Source of the DNA: Cudoniella acicularis
Lineage: Eukaryota > Ascomycota > Leotiomycetes > Helotiales > Helotiaceae
Direction: 5' to 3'
NCBI GenBank assembly: GCA_013054445.1
Contig: JAAMPI010000078.1
Span: 1-64,000 of the forward strand
Length of the DNA: 64,000 nucleotides
Shown here: piece after piece, positions 35,621 through 47,640 of the stretch
Layout of the letters: each line of letters opens with the position of its first letter
How positions within the stretch are numbered: the first letter of the stretch is position 1
Position numbers and translations under genes: made by a program
Notes under the pieces: generated by a model
What the model was told of the DNA's origin: nothing
The model's input: the letters and a program-made list of their open reading frames with translations, nothing else
The model's database searches: none

Positions 35621-37430
35621 ATATTAAAATCACCCTTCCCGGTCCTTCTTAACCTTGTCGCTTAAGCGCCTACTAGGACGATATTCTAACTCTTTAAGAT
35701 CAATTGTCTTATATAGCAATTTTCTAATAGCCTTACGAATCTTGTTACCGGTTTTATTATTAGTATATACTATGTTATTATATCAGCGGAGATATAAATA
35801 TTAAAGCGGATTTAAGACTTATATAAAACCATCGTACGGCCTTTTCTGCTATCGATCTTAGATCGGATAAGATCTTCGGCATTTATAGCGTCGTATATTA
35901 TTTTAATCCTCTTTCTTAGAGGCTTGACATCTCCTGTCTTCGTTTTACTAGAAATATAGCTACCGAGGATAAAAAGTTAGATGTCGAGTATCTATAACAT
36001 GATTAATAATAATGCCTTAAGTAATATATAAGTAGACAAACCTTATTAGTATCCTTTTTAAGTAGCTCTTTTATTATATCACCTACCTAAGCCGAATATA
36101 CTTTATAATTAATCATTAGTAAGTCATAGTTCTAAGAGTTAGTACGTACGCTTACGTTCGGAGTCTATTTCCTAAAAGAGGGCTATCCTGCGACCCTTTA
36201 TTTTATAGTTATAGTAACCTTCTAAGAGTTGCGTAACGTACGGTAGCTAGCCTGCTATCCTAATCCCTATAGCGAATAATAGAACTATACCGTATGATTC
36301 GAGATAGAGCTCTCTATCGTACGGCCCTTCGACGATAGCTCGTATTTTAGAGTACGGATCGACACTAACTAAGTCTTTAGTAAATCCCTTCCTCTTTTCT
36401 ACGATAAGGACAATATTAGTATCCCTTTTAGTATCTCGATACTACTACGATACGAAAAAGGGATATGATTAAACGAACGAGGTACGACTTACTCCTAGGA
36501 TACTAAGGTATACTTATTGGCTAGCTCGCTGTGTCTACGGTCTCGCTAGCCGAATATATATATAAGCGGCATCTAATATAGGTATCTCTCTCGTCTTATT
36601 GCTACTATTTCTCTTATATATTATTATTCGTATTGTTATTAGACTAAGAGGTGTTCTATGCTTGATATTACGGTATATAGTTCGTCCGATCCGGAGGGCG
36701 CTAATAGATATCTAAAGGCAAATCGTGGCGAATAAGTAACAGATCGGTACCTTAAAGATATTTTTCGATACGCTATACAAATATATTACGGCTATTAACG
36801 TAGCGGCAAGGATCAGATAAAAGCTTCTAAAAGATCTTATAGAAACGTCGACGTACCTATACTAACGAAGACAAAAGCAGGAGAACTCTAGTAGCGATAG
36901 TATTAAGACCTGTTAGCCTTACGAAATTTAGGAGACGAAGGTAACTTACTATTAGCTTAGCTACCCTAAATATGCTTTATAAATTAAGATACTAAGAAGA
37001 TATAGCCGCTACTAAGTAGATAAGGCCCTTAGCCATAACAACTCTCCCTAACCACTCGTATATACTAGTATAGGCTCTAAGCCTAACCCCGTAAAAATTG
37101 GCCACGAGATTTATATATTCTCTTAAAGCTAGTAGCACTAGGTTAATTATATATAGTAAACCCGAACGCTTTGTTAGGCTAGCGACATCTTTTACTTTAA
37201 TACTAAGGCAAACTATATTTCTAACTAGGAATAGTATAACTAATAGTATATTAAACCGCGCTATCTTATTCGAAAATCCTATATATCGGTTAGAACCTCT
37301 TATATAAAGACGGACTCGGGGGTGATATAGATACTTAAGGAAGGAAGATATAATATAGGTACTAGAAATCCTTATGCTTAACAGTAGGGGGTAGGAAACA
37401 TAAAATAACACTATAAGGCTTCCTAGCGCT
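35620..37430 (-). pseudogene. Ferric reductase-like (FRE/NOX family) relic
   Basis: The minus strand from 37,411 is open for 139 codons and holds the transmembrane ferric reductase domain: RSGLLYIINLVLLALREYIN, then YTSIYEWLGRVVMAKGLIYL. In the family this region carries heme-binding His; here they are Tyr by CAC/CAT to TAC/TAT. After a stop, RRRFYKIF and LIAVIYLYSVSKNIFKVPIC continue the membrane domain, with a frame change. Further down (about 36,440-36,150) a C-terminal dehydrogenase part reads NIVLIVEKRKGFTKDLVSVD, RAIVEGPYDRELYLESYGIV and LLFAIGIRIAGxLPYVTQLL, matching the flavin/NAD(P)H-binding half. FRE proteins reduce Fe(III) at the cell surface. FRE genes are recurrent cargo of Starship elements. 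The many stops leave no function. Confidence 0.85.
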
Positions 37431-37689
37431 ATAGTATACCACTATGTGATGTCTATAGCTAGGGTTGTGAAATTCGGATGCTAGGGCACGGTTACCTTAC
37501 TTAGTGCTTCTTATATCACTATAAATAGTCTATTTTTAGAGACGAGTACTATTTTGGTTACGCCTAAGAAAAGTATAGGGTACTAGAAGTGGCCCCCGCT
37601 TATAGTATTATAAATCGTTATACGTCTTACTATAACTGCCTTTACTGATTTAAGGCCGGCGTCCTTTAGGTGATATAAGTCTACTATAT

Positions 37690-38020
37690 TATTAGCTCCT
37701 CTCTATTATGCCTTCCCGGAAAAGGAATAAAAGGCAGGCGCCTTAGACGAAGAAAGAACGTAATACGTAACGAAGGAAACGAAAAGAAGGTATAGAGAAT
37801 AAAGCTTATCAGATAGGAAGGTTATATAGATTTGAGCTAGCGCTGTTTATATATAATCCCGAGAAGGATAAGCACTACGTCTTTATGACTACGGATAAAA
37901 TATAGTTAAACGTAGACGAGATTATAAATAATCTATTAATAGTTATAGTCTTTAATTAACTTCGACTAATAGCTAGCGCGTCCTAATACCTAAATCAAAT
38001 TCTCTCGTGATATAGAGAAT
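37690..38020 (+). pseudogene. Possible MADS-box-like relic
   Basis: From an ATG near 37,709 the plus frame reads MPSRKRNKRQAP, then RRKRKEGIENKAYQIGRLYR and FELALFIYNPEKDKHYVF. The order basic helix (RRK-x-G-x-x-x-KAY-x-x), then a hydrophobic strand (ALFIYNP) is that of MADS/SRF DNA-binding domains, though the match is loose. TAG/TAA interrupts at three or more points. A related function as a DNA-binding protein is an inference. Other Lys/Arg-rich proteins could look alike. Confidence 0.45.
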
Positions 38021-38479
38021 AGCCTGTCTAAGAGGGAGAGAAAGAAAATTAGGCGGGTAAGGGGAGAAGTGCTATCTTATAGAGTGACTCTAACGGGGGC
38101 AGTCGTTTTAGAGGATCAAGTCCTACCCGAGAGAGAAACAACTAGAGCTATGCCGTTCCTGTCGGACCTACTATCGTTTGATCTAATAATAAATCGAAAT
38201 CAATAGTATAGGTTCTTATATGACTAGGGCGCGATGTCAGAAGTCACTAGGCCAGGTAGGCCAAGTAGTTTAAATCTTCTCTCTTTAGTATATGATCTAG
38301 TTCTATATTTATAGTTACTAAGGAATGATTTCGTCCTTATATAGATAAAAGCTATAGTTAAATTTCTTATAAGGCACTTAAAGCTAATATCTTTAACGTA
38401 TGATAGAGGTAAACGATATAGTCTTCTCTAGATATAGGATACTAAACTCTTAGGCAGAACTTTAAAGGTTAGAGGCTAT

Positions 38480-39000
38480 ACGACGATAGTATGACTAACC
38501 CGGTATATTCGAGCTATAATACGAGAGGAACTATCACTGTCTATACTTTGATAAGTGCCGCCTCTAAGGCACTAAGCGCTTACTCTAAGAAGCACTCCTT
38601 TATAAAGCGGATAGAATCCGAGCTAGGGTTCGAGGATATTATAACTTTTCTTCGACGGCTTACTACGCCCGCCCTACTTGACTTAGGTCGACGGACCTAG
38701 ATCGAACGAGCCGGAAATACCGCTATCTATATTCTACCTCGACTCTTCTTATACTAGCTACGCGGGCTTGGTATACGGCGGCACACTAGTAGCGCTAGTT
38801 GATAAGGGCTTCGCTAAATATAACAATCGAGGTGCTTTAACACTATACCTACTAACGAAGTACTTGGGTATAGAGTTTAAAAAGTTATCTCTAACGGAAA
38901 GAGTCTTTATTATCGAAGTTTTTTACGTCTCGACCGTTTTAACTAATCACCGGCGGGTCGGGAAAGGTGTAGGTAAAGTATAAAATATCTGTTCTACGAG
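38480..39000 (+). pseudogene. Unrecognised relic, two open pieces
   Basis: Open pieces at 38,491-38,700 and 38,768-38,983 contain SAASKALSAYSKKHSFIKRI and YNNRGALTLYLLTKYLGIEF. They are probably parts of one gene separated by a frame change. No domain is recognised. The stretch 39,000-39,480 has one further open piece, 39,271-39,465, of unknown meaning. Confidence 0.3.
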
Positions 39001-39479
39001 GCGAAATAAAAATGATTCTAGTTATTAAGGCTAGCTCTTTGTTTATCTTTTACGAAAAGCTTCCCTACCTTCTAAGTTATTACGTAGTAGGAGGTAGTAT
39101 CGAGGATATATTTACGTTTTAGGGGAGGATAGATAAACCCGTGGTTGGCCTTACTCTAGCACGTATAGGGAGAGACAGGTAAAGGAATTTGATTTTTATA
39201 GTAATAGCCTTATAGGAATTTAGGTTTCCTACTAACGATAACATATAAGCTTAGTAGTCTTGTTATTCAAGTGACTAGTTTATCTCTACGGCCTAGTCAT
39301 AGAGTAGTTGAGTATCACTATAGTTCTCGGGTAGTAGGCTCTTTACTATTAAACGAATACTCTAGTCTCTCCTTTCCTTCTTATAGTAGAAATATATTAG
39401 GGGTACCTACTATTCTAGATATCGACTTTATTCTATCTATATCTATACTGTCGTATGATTCTTGATAATCTCTATTAGT

Positions 39480-40090
39480 ATCTCCTTTTTATTATCGTCT
39501 TAAGCTAATTTCGAAATTGTGACTATAAGCGTAAATCTTTCGAGATAAGAGAAGGAACGAAGTAAGGTCGCGCCCTCTTACTAAGACCCCCGCTACTAGT
39601 ATAGCTCTATTCCCTAGTCTATCTATAGAGAGCGCAGGTTCTCGCTTAGAAGGCTAGGCTTAGGGTCGTAGGCTATATCGTAGTAAGTAGCTAGTCAACC
39701 GATATAGAGAGGGCTAACAAATAGTGACGCCGAATATAGATAGTATCTAGCTTATAGGAAAAGTAGAATAGCCGGGCGTCTATAATATATCGATATATCT
39801 TTAACAACTCGGCTCGAGACTTAGAGTAAGTATAGAGTACGGCTAGTATCTTACGGGCGAATTCCTATTTCACCTTCGAATAGTTCTAGACCTACTCGAT
39901 GATATAAGGTCCTAGAAGAGCGAGAGCCTAAATCTTTAGTCGAAGTTCTTTAGGGAATCGAGGGAAATTAGGGAAAGTCGGCGTAGTATTCTCTATACCT
40001 CGGGAAATAAATTAGTATAAATGAAGAATAAGATCTAGTAAAGGATACTATTTTAGGTAGAGGTCTAGAAGAGTTGATCATCGACATCGT
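39480..40090 (-). pseudogene. 2EXR-domain protein relic
   Basis: The minus strand reads FPNFPRFPKELRLKIWALAL (W from TAG) near 39,970-39,910, the signature of the fungal 2EXR domain (F-x-x-FP-x-LP-x-E-x-R-x-x-IW). It continues with AVLYTYSKSRAELLKIYRYI and FYFSYKLDTIYIRRHYLLAL in the same frame to about 39,690. 2EXR proteins are numerous in ascomycete accessory regions and have no defined role. Interruptions are TAG and frame changes. Confidence 0.72.
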
Positions 40091-42060
40091 CTTCCTTCTA
40101 TAGTTCGACATCTTCGTAATAAGTTAGACTAACGACTCCTATAAGCTCTAGGTAAGGAGTAGGGGTGACATTCGTTTAGCTAATCCCTCGATCCGTGCCT
40201 TTAAGTAGAGAAGAGTTACGTACGCGCGGAAAGGGAGGGTCGGGTTTGCCCTCTACTAGCGCGATTATTCTACTAATAGCGTCTAAATTAGCTCTAAATT
40301 CTACGAGTATCTCTATTCTAATTACTAAGCACCGTTATCGGTAAATGACGGTCTATAACACTCCGGGGGTAACGATTCTCCCGGCTATATTATATTATTA
40401 TAAGAACTAACGTTTATCGAAGAAAACTTTTATAGTTCCCGTCTTCTAGTAAGGAAGTATATGACTCGCAATTCTCTCTAGATTCTTTATAATAATACTT
40501 AGTCCTAGGATAAACAAATATACCCTTAAGGGTTTTAGGTTCTAGGAGTTTCTATATATATACTAGGCGAAAGAAGCTCTATTATTAGCCTAAAATAGAA
40601 CCCTTATAGGTATACTTCTTTATCTATACTACTAAGTAGATATACTAATCTTTAATAAGTTTTTTTTCTTTTCCTTTATCGACTATTAGTAGGGCTGACG
40701 CTTTATAATAGATCCTTTATATGTTTAAGATAAGCCGATAGCTTATACTCGCTTCGTAAAAGCGCGCGTCAAAAAGCTTTATTCCTAGTCCCGGTACGAA
40801 ACTTAAAACTAACGTCTTAAAAATAGTTAAATATAATATAACTAGAAGAGCGAAGAAAATAACTAAAACGTAGAGTCTTATTTTATCCCTAACAAGTCGT
40901 AAAATCGCTAATCTAGTTAGTATTAAGAAAGATATAACCCGCTCTATCTTCTCTATTCACCCGGATCTACCGATAATATTCCTTAATAGTGATCTCCCCC
41001 TCTATCAGTCTCCTCCCTCGTCTCCCTCCTAGATAGTTTTAAGAAAGCGGCTATACTCCGGCTTGACTTTTAAGGAGTCGTCTCCGACGAAACCTCGTAA
41101 AAAATCGAAGTGAAAGTCGCTTTTAAAGTCCGTAGGTATAACACCTGCTAGGTCGTTATTAGTATCGTAGTATAGGATTTAAACTAAGTATATATACCCC
41201 TCTCGCTATATAGCCCTTATAATCAACCGAACCTTTTAGATACTTCTCGCTACTAGTGTTAATTAGACTAGTTTAGACGGCTCGCTGACCTATAAAAGGG
41301 GTATACTAGTATTATAAAGAGTAAACGAGGTCCGTCTGCCTATATATAGTAGCTAGCTAATTTAAAGATCTATCTATAGGATTCTCTTGCCGGTTAGTCT
41401 AAGGATTCTTAACCTAGGGATTATAAAGTTAGGGTTGAGTATGTCTAACGGGTTTAGATACTAGTATCTTATGATTAAAATTCTATTACGAATTATAGGC
41501 GATAGATCAAAGCTTGTCCTTAAAACTGCTATAATTCCGGTGTTTGGTATATAATCCGAGATAAACATATTAGGATAAACTTTAGAGACTAGCGTAGTAC
41601 TAGATTTGCTCCGCCCTCTAGATTATAGTCTACCTTAGTCCTTAGGAACCGTTATAACAGATATGATTATTTATACCACCTAGTAGCAAGCACTATTGTT
41701 TATATATTTTAGTAAGAGATAGTGGTCAGCGTTAGTAGAGCATGTCCTTAACCACTATAGGGTAGAGCTAAGATATCGTAAGAGTATTTCCCCGAAAATA
41801 GAATAGGCCTAGCCTACGGCGTAGTTAGTTTTCTATCTTAAAGGTTGCTTTGATTAGTAGTCGTAAGATATCTAATATAGGACTAGTGATTACTAGTTAT
41901 CTACCTCGTTCTTAAAATAATATACCCTAAATATAGGTACGAGTCGGCACTTAAGTTAATCTTATAAAATCACTTAACTCTCTACTTTAGATATTCGATA
42001 TATTACCTAGATTAGCGAGAAATTTAATATAGTAATCAGTATAATAGCGATCGATACCCC
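40090..42060. other. Eroded stretch, nothing recognised
   Basis: About 2 kb with RIP composition on both strands. No domain, repeat or long decoded frame stood out. Confidence 0.4.
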
Positions 42061-42462
42061 TTAAGGCCACGTTCTAGCTCCTACGGCGACAGGTTTGCCT
42101 CTCGATGTTCTAGTGATAGACGATTCTTAAGGCCACGTTTACCTAGGTTTTATAGCGACTAGTTTGCCTCTCGATGCTCTAGTAATATAAGTTTCTTAAG
42201 GCCACGTTTATCTCGATTATACGGCGACCGACTTATCTCTTGACGAGCTAGTGGCCGCTTAAGGCCACCTTTACCTAGGCCCTACGTTGACCGACTTTCC
42301 TCCCGACCCTCTAGTGGCCAACACTTCTTAAGGCCACGATTTTCTAAGTTCTACGGCGGCCGGTTTCCCTCTCGACGAGCTAGTAACAGACACTTCTTAA
42401 GGCCACGTTCGTCTAGGCTCGACGGCGAGCGATTCCTTTCTTAACGGACTAACGACCCGGGA
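42061..42462. repeat. Six-copy tandem repeat of 63-69 bp, coding-type
   Basis: The core ttaaggccac starts units at 42,061, 42,127, 42,196, 42,259, 42,328 and 42,397. Spacings are 66, 69, 63, 69 and 69, all multiples of three, so the array was translated. Two frames are nearly open: a plus frame with a LRPR...YGDRF core, and a minus frame with SSRGKPVAV and a WPQE joint (Q from TAA). The strand cannot be fixed from the window. The length variation by whole codons is typical of a repeat under reading-frame selection before RIP. Confidence 0.88.
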
Positions 42463-42559
42463 TTTTAGACAATAGAAAAAGAGTTAGGATAAAAAGATAC
42501 TCTTAGTACGCCTAAAACGCGAAGGAAGAGACTAGGAGTATATAATAAAGGTTTTCTAG

Positions 42560-43060
42560 AGAATAGACAAAAAATCTATAAAACAAAGTAGGTAGACGTC
42601 GATATAGTAGAGGTCTGCGTATGATATTAGTCTAGGTCTACTTCGTCGTTTAAAGTTAAATAAAAGAGCTAACCTTAGGTAATATAACAGATCGACGTGT
42701 TTAGTAGGGCTACTCGTACTAAACGAGAAAGCGAAGTTGATCGTCTAGGCGATTTAATGTCTTACTATTTAATAGTAGACGCGGCCTAGATAGACTATAA
42801 GGGTATTTAGGATCGTATATTAGTACTTATAGATATATATAAGACGGAATTCAAATAGACCCTAGAGAGAGTAGAGTACGTATAGACATACGGTGTTTCG
42901 AACATGTTCTTAGATATTATATTACGTTAACGGCAGTTTAGCCGCTATATTTCTATAGACTTTATAAATAGTTAGACAGCGGAAGGCCTCGGTTAGTATC
43001 TATAGTCAAACAATATAAAAGTATTTCCCTTCTATAACGAGAGAGTAATATATTTATAAT
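42560..43060 (+). pseudogene. Unrecognised relic with a readable frame
   Basis: A plus frame reads RATRTKRESEVDRLGDLMSY and VEYVQTYGVSNMFLDIILRQ (Q from TAG or TAA), with a few TAG/TAA, to about 43,030. It is helical and charged with no recognised domain. It lies directly downstream of the tandem repeat and may be the same gene if the repeat is on the plus strand. Confidence 0.35.
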
Positions 43061-43689
43061 ATAGAATACTAATAAGAAAATTTATCTGTCTTTATAACCT
43101 ATTAAAATATAAAAACAATACTTTAAATACTAATATTATAATCTTATCTAGTTTAAATTTTTTTTAAAAAAAAAAATTTCCTAAAAAAACAACGGATATT
43201 AATCCTTATTAAATAAGGAATTTATCTATTAATTCTTTTTTTATTTATANTTNGCTACTATTTTNCTTTTTANAAGTATTACGAAAAGCTCGTATACGAG
43301 TAAAAGTGTTAACCTACTGAGTCTACGAAATCGAATTAGATAGAGCTGATAAAGAAATTAGAAAAGAATCTAAATATAGACGTATAAGTGCTTGCGGGAC
43401 GGAAAACTCAAACATTGATTTAGGAAATTCGCGAGAGCGTCTACCTAATATATAACTATCTAATAATCTCTCTTAAGCTTACGTATTTCGCTAGACTCTT
43501 AAAATCTTTATTTCCCTAAACCGAAACTAGTCTTTAATACTCCTACCTATGTCTTTCTACTAAGCTCGACTATTCGGAAAGACAAGATTAGTATCTTTTA
43601 GTATAGTATTAAAAGGGCCACTCACCTTTACGTACTTTGACCGAGTACGAATTCTAGGCCCGTAAAACACTAGAAGCCAGGGGACGGTC

Positions 43690-45172
43690 GCTAGGAGAAG
43701 GCTCTTTATAATTGTCAGTAGGGGTTCTGCTTAGGCGAAGGTTGACATACCAAGCCGCTGAGAAGACTCAATGCCCCCGGGAAGGTGAGATTGTTGAACA
43801 TGATAGTGGTGATTAGGGCCAAACTGCCACCTAGTATTGTCCGACCTGGAGACGTGATAAGATTTTGATCATAGCCAAGTAGAGGTAGTAGTACTAACAG
43901 AATGACTACGTAGCGAAGGCAGAACTTGTATACTAAGGATATGCGTTAGTCAAATAACTAAAAGCTACCAGGTAAACACTAGTAATGCCTATCGTGATAT
44001 ACCCTACCGCTAGCGTAGGGATAATCTAAGGGATCTGGTCAAATTGGGACTATCCTAGCTATAGTAACCTAATAGGTAGTAGTAGGCTTTCTGCGTAGGT
44101 GGAGTAGAGGCTGGCTTTAGGTATCCTAAGTGGTCCTACCTACTAGGGAGGTTGCTTAAATAGTGATGCTCGGAAGACAGATATTAGGGTCGATAGGACG
44201 GACCTAACGTATATCGATAAGAAGACAGCGCTAGACTACTGTGAGGTGAAGTGATAGGAAGCGGTAAACAAGAGCGGTATTAAGCCAAAGGTCAGGTAGA
44301 GAATGGCCTAGGCAAAGGAGAGCCAGAGAGAGAAGAGGATGATGGTTGGCTTAGTGAAGAGAAGATCTGATTGAAATATCAGCGAGACCGTGATAGGATG
44401 TATGCGACTTATAGAATAGCCGGCAGGCGGAGGTGCGGAGTATCCTTCTGATAGATTGACGATCCTCGTCAGACTAAACTTTCTATCTTATTCTCTCCCT
44501 TAGAAAACACGTAGCTTGTTCGTAGGTTTCGTAGTACTGATTTAGGGCTTGAGCCTTCCGACTAAGGAGAACGCTTCCCCTCGTCTCTTTAAAGAAGATT
44601 GTAAAGACGGTAACTAGGATCACGCCTATGATTACTTAGACCTAAAAAACCTATCTCTAGTTAGTAAAAAGTCCGGAGACTAAAAGGCCGAGTCCTATAC
44701 CAAATGTCGAAGCCCCGGCAAACAGTACTATAGGGGAACTGCGATCGTCCTCCTGATATAAGTCACTAACGACGCCTCCGGCTACTATTAAGAATACCGA
44801 GCTGCCGACGCTAGTCTAAAATCTCTAAAAGAGTATTATAAAATAACTCCTAGTTGTTACGTAGTAGATCTAAGCGCTCACTAAAACAACTCTAGCACCT
44901 AGAAACACAGGATAACGTCCCTTAATCTCGCTAAACGGCGTAAAGAGCATAGGAGCAGTTATATACCCGATATAAAAGGTTGTTATACCGAGAAAGATCT
45001 TGACTTCTAAGACCTACTATTCTTCTGACATAGCTCTAGCCGAAGGCGAGTAAGAGCCTACTGCGTAGGTAGTACTAGTAGCTATAATATATAAGAGCTA
45101 TAATATAAATCCTTTACGGGCCTTAGACTATTCAAATAGACTAGTATAGGGTGTCAGATCGAGGGGAGTCAT
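43690..45172 (-). pseudogene. MFS transporter relic (DHA1 drug/polyamine type)
   Basis: An ATG at 45,172-45,170 begins MTPLDLTPYTSLFEWSKARK (W from TAG). Transmembrane helices follow in order, with ITTFYIGYITAPMLFTPFSE and the loop EIKGRYPVFLGARV, which fits the GxxxDRxGRR-type loop between helices 2 and 3. Then come SVGSSVFLIVAGGVVSDLYQ and LGLLVSGLFTNWRWVFWVQV (W from TAG), matching helices 4 to 6 of DHA1 transporters. The C-terminal half (44,450-43,690) is readable only in pieces because of frame changes. Such proteins export drugs or polyamines using protons. This stretch keeps clearly more CpA/TpG than neighbours, so it was mutated less. Confidence 0.85.
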
Positions 45173-46150
45173 TGTCTCTAGACATAATAGCAAAGTTATA
45201 TAGGTATCGGTCGTTAAGTAGCGGTAGGTTAGTAAAGGTTAGTGTGACGTAGAATAGACTAGCAAGGAAAGAGTATTTGTAGCCGGTCTATCTATCTCGT
45301 TAGGGTATATTTTTAGACGCTCTCTTTTAATATTCTTATACTAAAGGAAAAATAAATATATATCAAGTATAAGGAAAGGAGAATCACGTTCTAACTTATC
45401 TACGATAGTGCGGTCGATAGAACCCTACGTGGTATACAAGTTCCTATTTATACGCTTGCGAAGGTGCGTATAAGCTACCTGAAAATAACAGATACGTGGC
45501 AGTTGCTTAGAGATGTTTCCCTTACCTTAGAATCATCGAGCTAACTCGTTCGAAAGAAGATGAAGAGGCTGTATGGTCTCACCTCTTAGTAATACACGTT
45601 GCTAATAGGACTATCACACCAATTTTAGCATGTTTATGTCGATGAATTTAGAAAACTCAGCCACCCTCGTATATTAGCTAAGTTAGACCGATAGCGGCAT
45701 TGATCATATCACGTCTATCTAAGGGATCTAAGTTTCCAAGTACACGCAGGCTCTATACTAGGATAGTATTATAGAGTAGGAAATTTTACTATAAGACAAA
45801 ACGGGTAAACAGACGAAGAAGCCCGTAAACACATCTTTAGGTAGTCTGAATAACCTATAAGCGCTCTAATATTTGGGTTGATAACTATAGACAGTATATT
45901 AGAGAGAATTAAGAGATATAGCAACGTAATCGTGATTATAGGGCTTAGGCACGTGGTGGGACATAACTCTCTAAGATCGGTATCTAAAGGCACTTGGTGA
46001 GTAGGGCAGTCTTAGGCTAGGTTAACATTCCGACCCGAATTTCGGCCTTCCTAACTCGACAACCCTATGTCTTTCTTTTTATCCGCTCGTATCATATTAA
46101 GATAGCGGAAAAGGTAGATTTGAATGTGGGGAATGGCTAGCGTAACCATA
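45172..46150. other. Lightly mutated stretch without a clear gene
   Basis: 45,540-46,150 keeps many CpA/TpG. A 74-codon minus frame (45,993-45,769) includes a hydrophobic segment SPIITITLLYLLILSNILSI, but no gene context supports it. The upstream region of the MFS relic is expected here. Confidence 0.35.
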
Positions 46151-46157
46151 AGTGTAA

Positions 46158-46235
46158 AGACTAGGGGCAGAGACTAGGGGCAGAGACTAAGGGCAAAGAC
46201 TAGGGGCAAAGACCGGGGGCAAATACAGGGGGCAA
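46158..46235 (+). repeat. 13-bp minisatellite, six copies
   Basis: Six consecutive 13-base units of agactaggggcag and close variants. Not a multiple of three, so it is non-coding. The G-run in every unit is on one strand. Confidence 0.9.
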
Positions 46236-46739
46236 AGCTCTAAGCCAATGATCACGGTAAGCTTAGTAACTCCGATTTTTGTTCGCCAAGTCTCTATGTA
46301 CGGGGAATAGGGCCACTAGTGCCTCGCGTGATATAAGCTAATACGCGAGGAAAGCTTAATCTGACGTTATAGCGAGCCGCTAATAGTTCCCGACATCGGG
46401 ATCCGAGATCCGCGTATCTCCTTATTACTATAATAGCCGTTGACAAGGACCGAGTAATCTGTCGGCCCGAAATATACCCGTAGCCATTTTAACTACTTAA
46501 TAATGCCGTAATAGGCAAACGATCAGCGATAAAAGAATTGTTAGCTCGATAAACCGATAGATCTATTAGGATTCTAGTGACTAGCCTATTGTTAGGAAGG
46601 GTTTCGGCACTTGATTGACTGGTATTATATAGAATAAAGATAGTTTAGTACGAAAGTGGAGCTAAATTTCCTTATTAGCAAAAAAATATGATACTAAGCG
46701 CAAATATATCAACCCTATAATCTATCACGAAATATTAAG

Positions 46740-47640
46740 TCTATCTATTTAACTATACACCTCGATCGTGTCTTTATCCCCTACTTTTCTTATATCCTTA
46801 TACTTTCGATATTTAGATAGGCGTATACGCGCTAGGTTTACTATACGTTTCGTCCCCGGCTTCCCCTTAGCAGAATTTAGACGATCTATCGTAATAGTCG
46901 TGGCTACTTAAAGTTCTCGTATCAATTCCTCTATTTCCTGCCGTTGTTCGGCGATTTTTTACTCTATAAGAGCCTTACGAGCTATCATCTTATTAATTCT
47001 AGCCTAATGTTTCTATACTATATTATCCCTCTCCTTCTCTAGATTATAAATCTTTTATAAGGCAAGACCTAACTGTCCCCTCTCCTCTACTAGCCCGTCG
47101 AATCTTTATAAGGCAAGATTTAAGTATACCTTCTCTTCCTCTAGCTCGCTAACCGTTTCCTTAGCGAGACACTCACGTGTAACCGCCTTGTCGACTTCCT
47201 TCTCTAGCTCCTAGATCCTCTTTATAGCAATCTAGAGTTCTGATGTTCTCCTCTTAAGATCTTTAGCTATACCCTCAAGCTATACCTTCCTAGAGGCGAT
47301 GCTGTTCTCGAATTTTTTAAAGGCCGATTCGTAATTAGAAATTGTTATCTAAGACTCCTTAAGCTCCTTATATAGTGATACGCATTTGGTCGCTATTTCG
47401 TGTGCCTCCTTAGCTTTCTTTCTATACTAGACGTGAGCTTCTTTATAAGCGTCAGAGCACTGTTATCGAATATAGCGTTCCTGTTCCAGCTCCTACTAAG
47501 CAGTATCGGCAATAAACCGTGTCTCGTATAACCTTTAGCGAGTAGTCTCGATAGTCTGACCTACTCTAAGTAGTTTCTTATTTATAGCGTCAATCTCCTG
47601 GCGGCTGAGTAGCTAGGGCTGTGTCCTAACACCCCCGCGA
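46740..47640 (-). pseudogene. Coiled-coil protein relic (about 290 residues)
   Basis: One minus-strand frame runs about 0.9 kb with only TAG/TAA stops, which read naturally as Gln within heptad repeats. Representative pieces are QLLSRQEIDAINKKLLRVGQ, EATKEA-like helices around 47,400, and ECLAKETVSELEEEKVYLNL. Glu, Lys, Arg and Leu dominate throughout, so the protein was an extended coiled coil. A basic C-terminus (KGKPGTKRIVNLARI) ends near 46,790. No specific family is recognised. It is one of the cleanest examples of RIP turning CAG/CAA into stops while leaving other codons. Confidence 0.65.

Noticed and set aside
45769..45993. 74-codon minus-strand frame with a hydrophobic segment.
   Set aside because: No homology recognised, no neighbouring exon. 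It lies in a lightly mutated intergenic-like stretch upstream of the MFS relic.
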